6,462 bases of DNA. Origin: Lachnospiraceae bacterium (GTDB taxonomy: Bacteria > Bacillota_A > Clostridia > Lachnospirales > Lachnospiraceae). How positions within the stretch are numbered: the first letter of the stretch is position 1; every line of letters begins with the position of its first letter. The notes below the pieces were generated by a model. That model saw only the letters and a program-made list of their open reading frames with translations. It made no database searches and had not been told where the DNA came from. Both the position numbers and the translations under genes were made by a program. The DNA is taken from contig VSOD01000246.1 of NCBI GenBank assembly GCA_009774655.1, forward strand, positions 1-6,462, in the 5' to 3' direction. Of the stretch, positions 5,626 to 6,462 are shown in pieces.

Positions 5626-6168
5626 TTATGACTGATAAGACAATAAGTCTTCTACCGGTTTCCGCCTGGGTGCAGCGGGTGCCTCATCAGGGTAGCCGAC
5701 GGGAATAAGAGCCACCAGCTCTCTGTCCTCGGGGAGCTGCAGCATAGACTCTATGGGAGCCTGATCGAATAAACCGAGAATAACGGTGCCAAGGCCCTGT
5801 TCGTAAGCGGCGAGACAAAACGTCTGGGATGCAACACCGGCGTCATACATCTGCCAGCCGTCGCCGCGGGGAGTGCTGAAAGAGCCGTCGCGTTCATAGC
5901 CGCTGCGGTTCTTAAGTACGGTAACGGCAACTAAAACCGGTGCGCTGGAGATGATTCTGCCATTGCCCGGATAGAGGGATGTGCCTTCATTTGCAATCTT
6001 CTCTTTGAGATCGCCTTCTATAGCTATGTAGCGGGTGATCTGTGTATGTTTCCAGCTGGGCGCATAGGATGCCGTCTCCACGATCTGTGCAAGCAGTTCA
6101 TGTGAGACCGGATCGGCCTTAAACCTGCGGATGCTTCTGCGTCCCAGAATACATTCTTTAGCAGTCAT
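5626..6168 (-). CDS. Nitroreductase-family flavoprotein (FMN-dependent NAD(P)H oxidoreductase)
   Basis: A 180-residue protein of the compact, single-domain nitroreductase family. These are usually homodimers that bind FMN and use NAD(P)H to reduce nitro compounds, quinones or related acceptors; the true substrate cannot be told from sequence. Visible signatures: RRSIRRF (10-16), which holds the FMN phosphate; APSWKHTQ (36-43), the flavin-contact segment; SSAPVLVAVTV (74-84); GDGWQMYDAGVASQTFCLAA (102-121), the dimer helix; GLGTVILG (125-132); ALIPVGYP (153-160); and RRKPVEDLL (168-176), the typical tail. The start at 6168 has a consensus AAGGAGG (6183-6177) 8 bases upstream. It has its own promoter and terminator, so it is a single-gene unit unrelated to pyrB despite the shared direction. 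There is no signal peptide, so it is cytoplasmic. Confidence 0.92.
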   Translation of the reverse strand: MTAKECILGRRSIRRFKADPVSHELLAQIVETASYAPSWKHTQITRYIAIEGDLKEKIANEGTSLYPGNGRIISSAPVLVAVTVLKNRSGYERDGSFSTPRGDGWQMYDAGVASQTFCLAAYEQGLGTVILGLFDQAPIESMLQLPEDRELVALIPVGYPDEAPAAPRRKPVEDLLSYQS

Positions 6169-6221
6169 GCGGTAGTCCTCCTTATTGTGTGATGTGAATT
6201 CGAAACCTCTATATTTTGTAT

Positions 6222-6250
6222 ATCATATCATAAAGAATGGAGGGTTTCAA
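6222..6250 (-). promoter_or_regulatory. Promoter of the nitroreductase gene (extended -10)
   Basis: On the minus strand TTGAAA (6250-6245), a 17-base spacer and TATGAT (6227-6222), with TG one base before the -10. Transcription would begin near 6215, leaving a leader of about 47 nt to the start at 6168. This is a strong sigma-A-type match. Confidence 0.78.
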
Positions 6251-6318
6251 CAGTTTTTGAATAATGGATCTGTGGTGGGACTTGTTATGAGAAACGACTG
6301 CCCGGCATAAGAATCGGT

Positions 6319-6347
6319 TTGTCAAAACAGAGGGGGTGTGTTATAGT
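6319..6347 (+). promoter_or_regulatory. Promoter of the truncated rightward gene (extended -10)
   Basis: TTGTCA (6319-6324), a 17-base spacer and TATAGT (6342-6347), with TG at 6339-6340 one base before the -10. Transcription would start near 6354, giving a leader of about 92 nt before the ATG at 6446. It is divergent from the nitroreductase promoter, the two -35 elements being about 70 bases apart. Confidence 0.72.
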
Positions 6348-6360
6348 GGAAAAAGGTATT

Positions 6361-6416
6361 TGACCATGACAGTTCAGACAGGTCAGCGCGTTTGGTAAGG
6401 GCATCCGGGCTGTTAC
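6361..6416 (+). promoter_or_regulatory. Leader of the truncated gene with two weak hairpins
   Basis: TGACC (6361-6365) pairs with GGTCA (6381-6385) across 15 bases. GTAA (6395-6398) pairs with TTAC (6413-6416), with further GGC/GCT pairing (6400-6402 with 6409-6411) after one mismatch. Neither is followed by a T-run. No known riboswitch class was recognised, so this may be an unremarkable leader. Confidence 0.3.
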
Positions 6417-6445
6417 ATGGGAACAGGGAGGAAGGAGGATACAGT

Positions 6446-6462
6446 ATGGCAGAGATAAGGAC
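6446..6462 (+). CDS. Start of an unidentified gene, cut by the window edge
   Basis: ATG at 6446 with a consensus AAGGAGG at 6432-6438, 7 bases upstream, and a good promoter about 100 bases before. Only Met-Ala-Glu-Ile-Arg and part of a sixth codon are visible, far too little to assign a function. The ribosome binding site and promoter are the reasons for calling it a gene. Confidence 0.7.

Overview
The window looks like ordinary chromosome from a Gram-positive clostridium, most likely of the Lachnospiraceae. The reasons are the order rpsO-pnp, strong AGGAGG-type ribosome binding sites, TTGACA/TATAAT-type promoters with extended -10 elements, an aspartate carbamoyltransferase of the PyrB+PyrI type, and protein sequences with a clostridial look. 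The family assignment is an inference from memory and was not checked by any search. No mobile element, CRISPR array, tRNA or rRNA was seen.

Layout. Positions 1-356 carry no credible gene. They hold a long AT-rich inverted repeat (47-85), two overlapping short inverted repeats (124-154), a good extended -10 promoter (164-192) and a leader of about 157 nt that can fold extensively. A rightward block follows: rpsO (ribosomal protein S15, 357-623), a terminator-like hairpin (638-680), pnp (polynucleotide phosphorylase, 705-2795) and a receiver/HD-GYP response regulator (2857-3939). This block ends at a strong hairpin (3970-4009) that also closes the opposing genes. A leftward block follows: pyrI (4058-4498) lies downstream of pyrB (4577-5500). 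Upstream of pyrB, and separated from it by its own terminator (5582-5614), is a nitroreductase-family gene (5626-6168). The last 260 bases are a divergent regulatory region with one promoter facing each way, ending in the first codons of a truncated rightward gene (6446 onward).

How the genes fit together. rpsO and pnp are a classic pair (translation and RNA decay) in which S15 and PNPase are often autoregulated through leader RNA; the folded rpsO leader fits that theme. The HD-GYP regulator sits 61 bases after pnp with no clear terminator or promoter between them, so it is probably read from the same transcript. It would hydrolyse cyclic di-GMP under control of a phosphorelay whose kinase is not in the window. 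PyrB and PyrI form the allosteric aspartate carbamoyltransferase holoenzyme of pyrimidine synthesis. The nitroreductase is a separate transcription unit.

I did not find a clearly new biological system. The points most worth following up are the rpsO leader fold, the pnp/HD-GYP linkage and the long AT-rich spacer between pyrB and pyrI.
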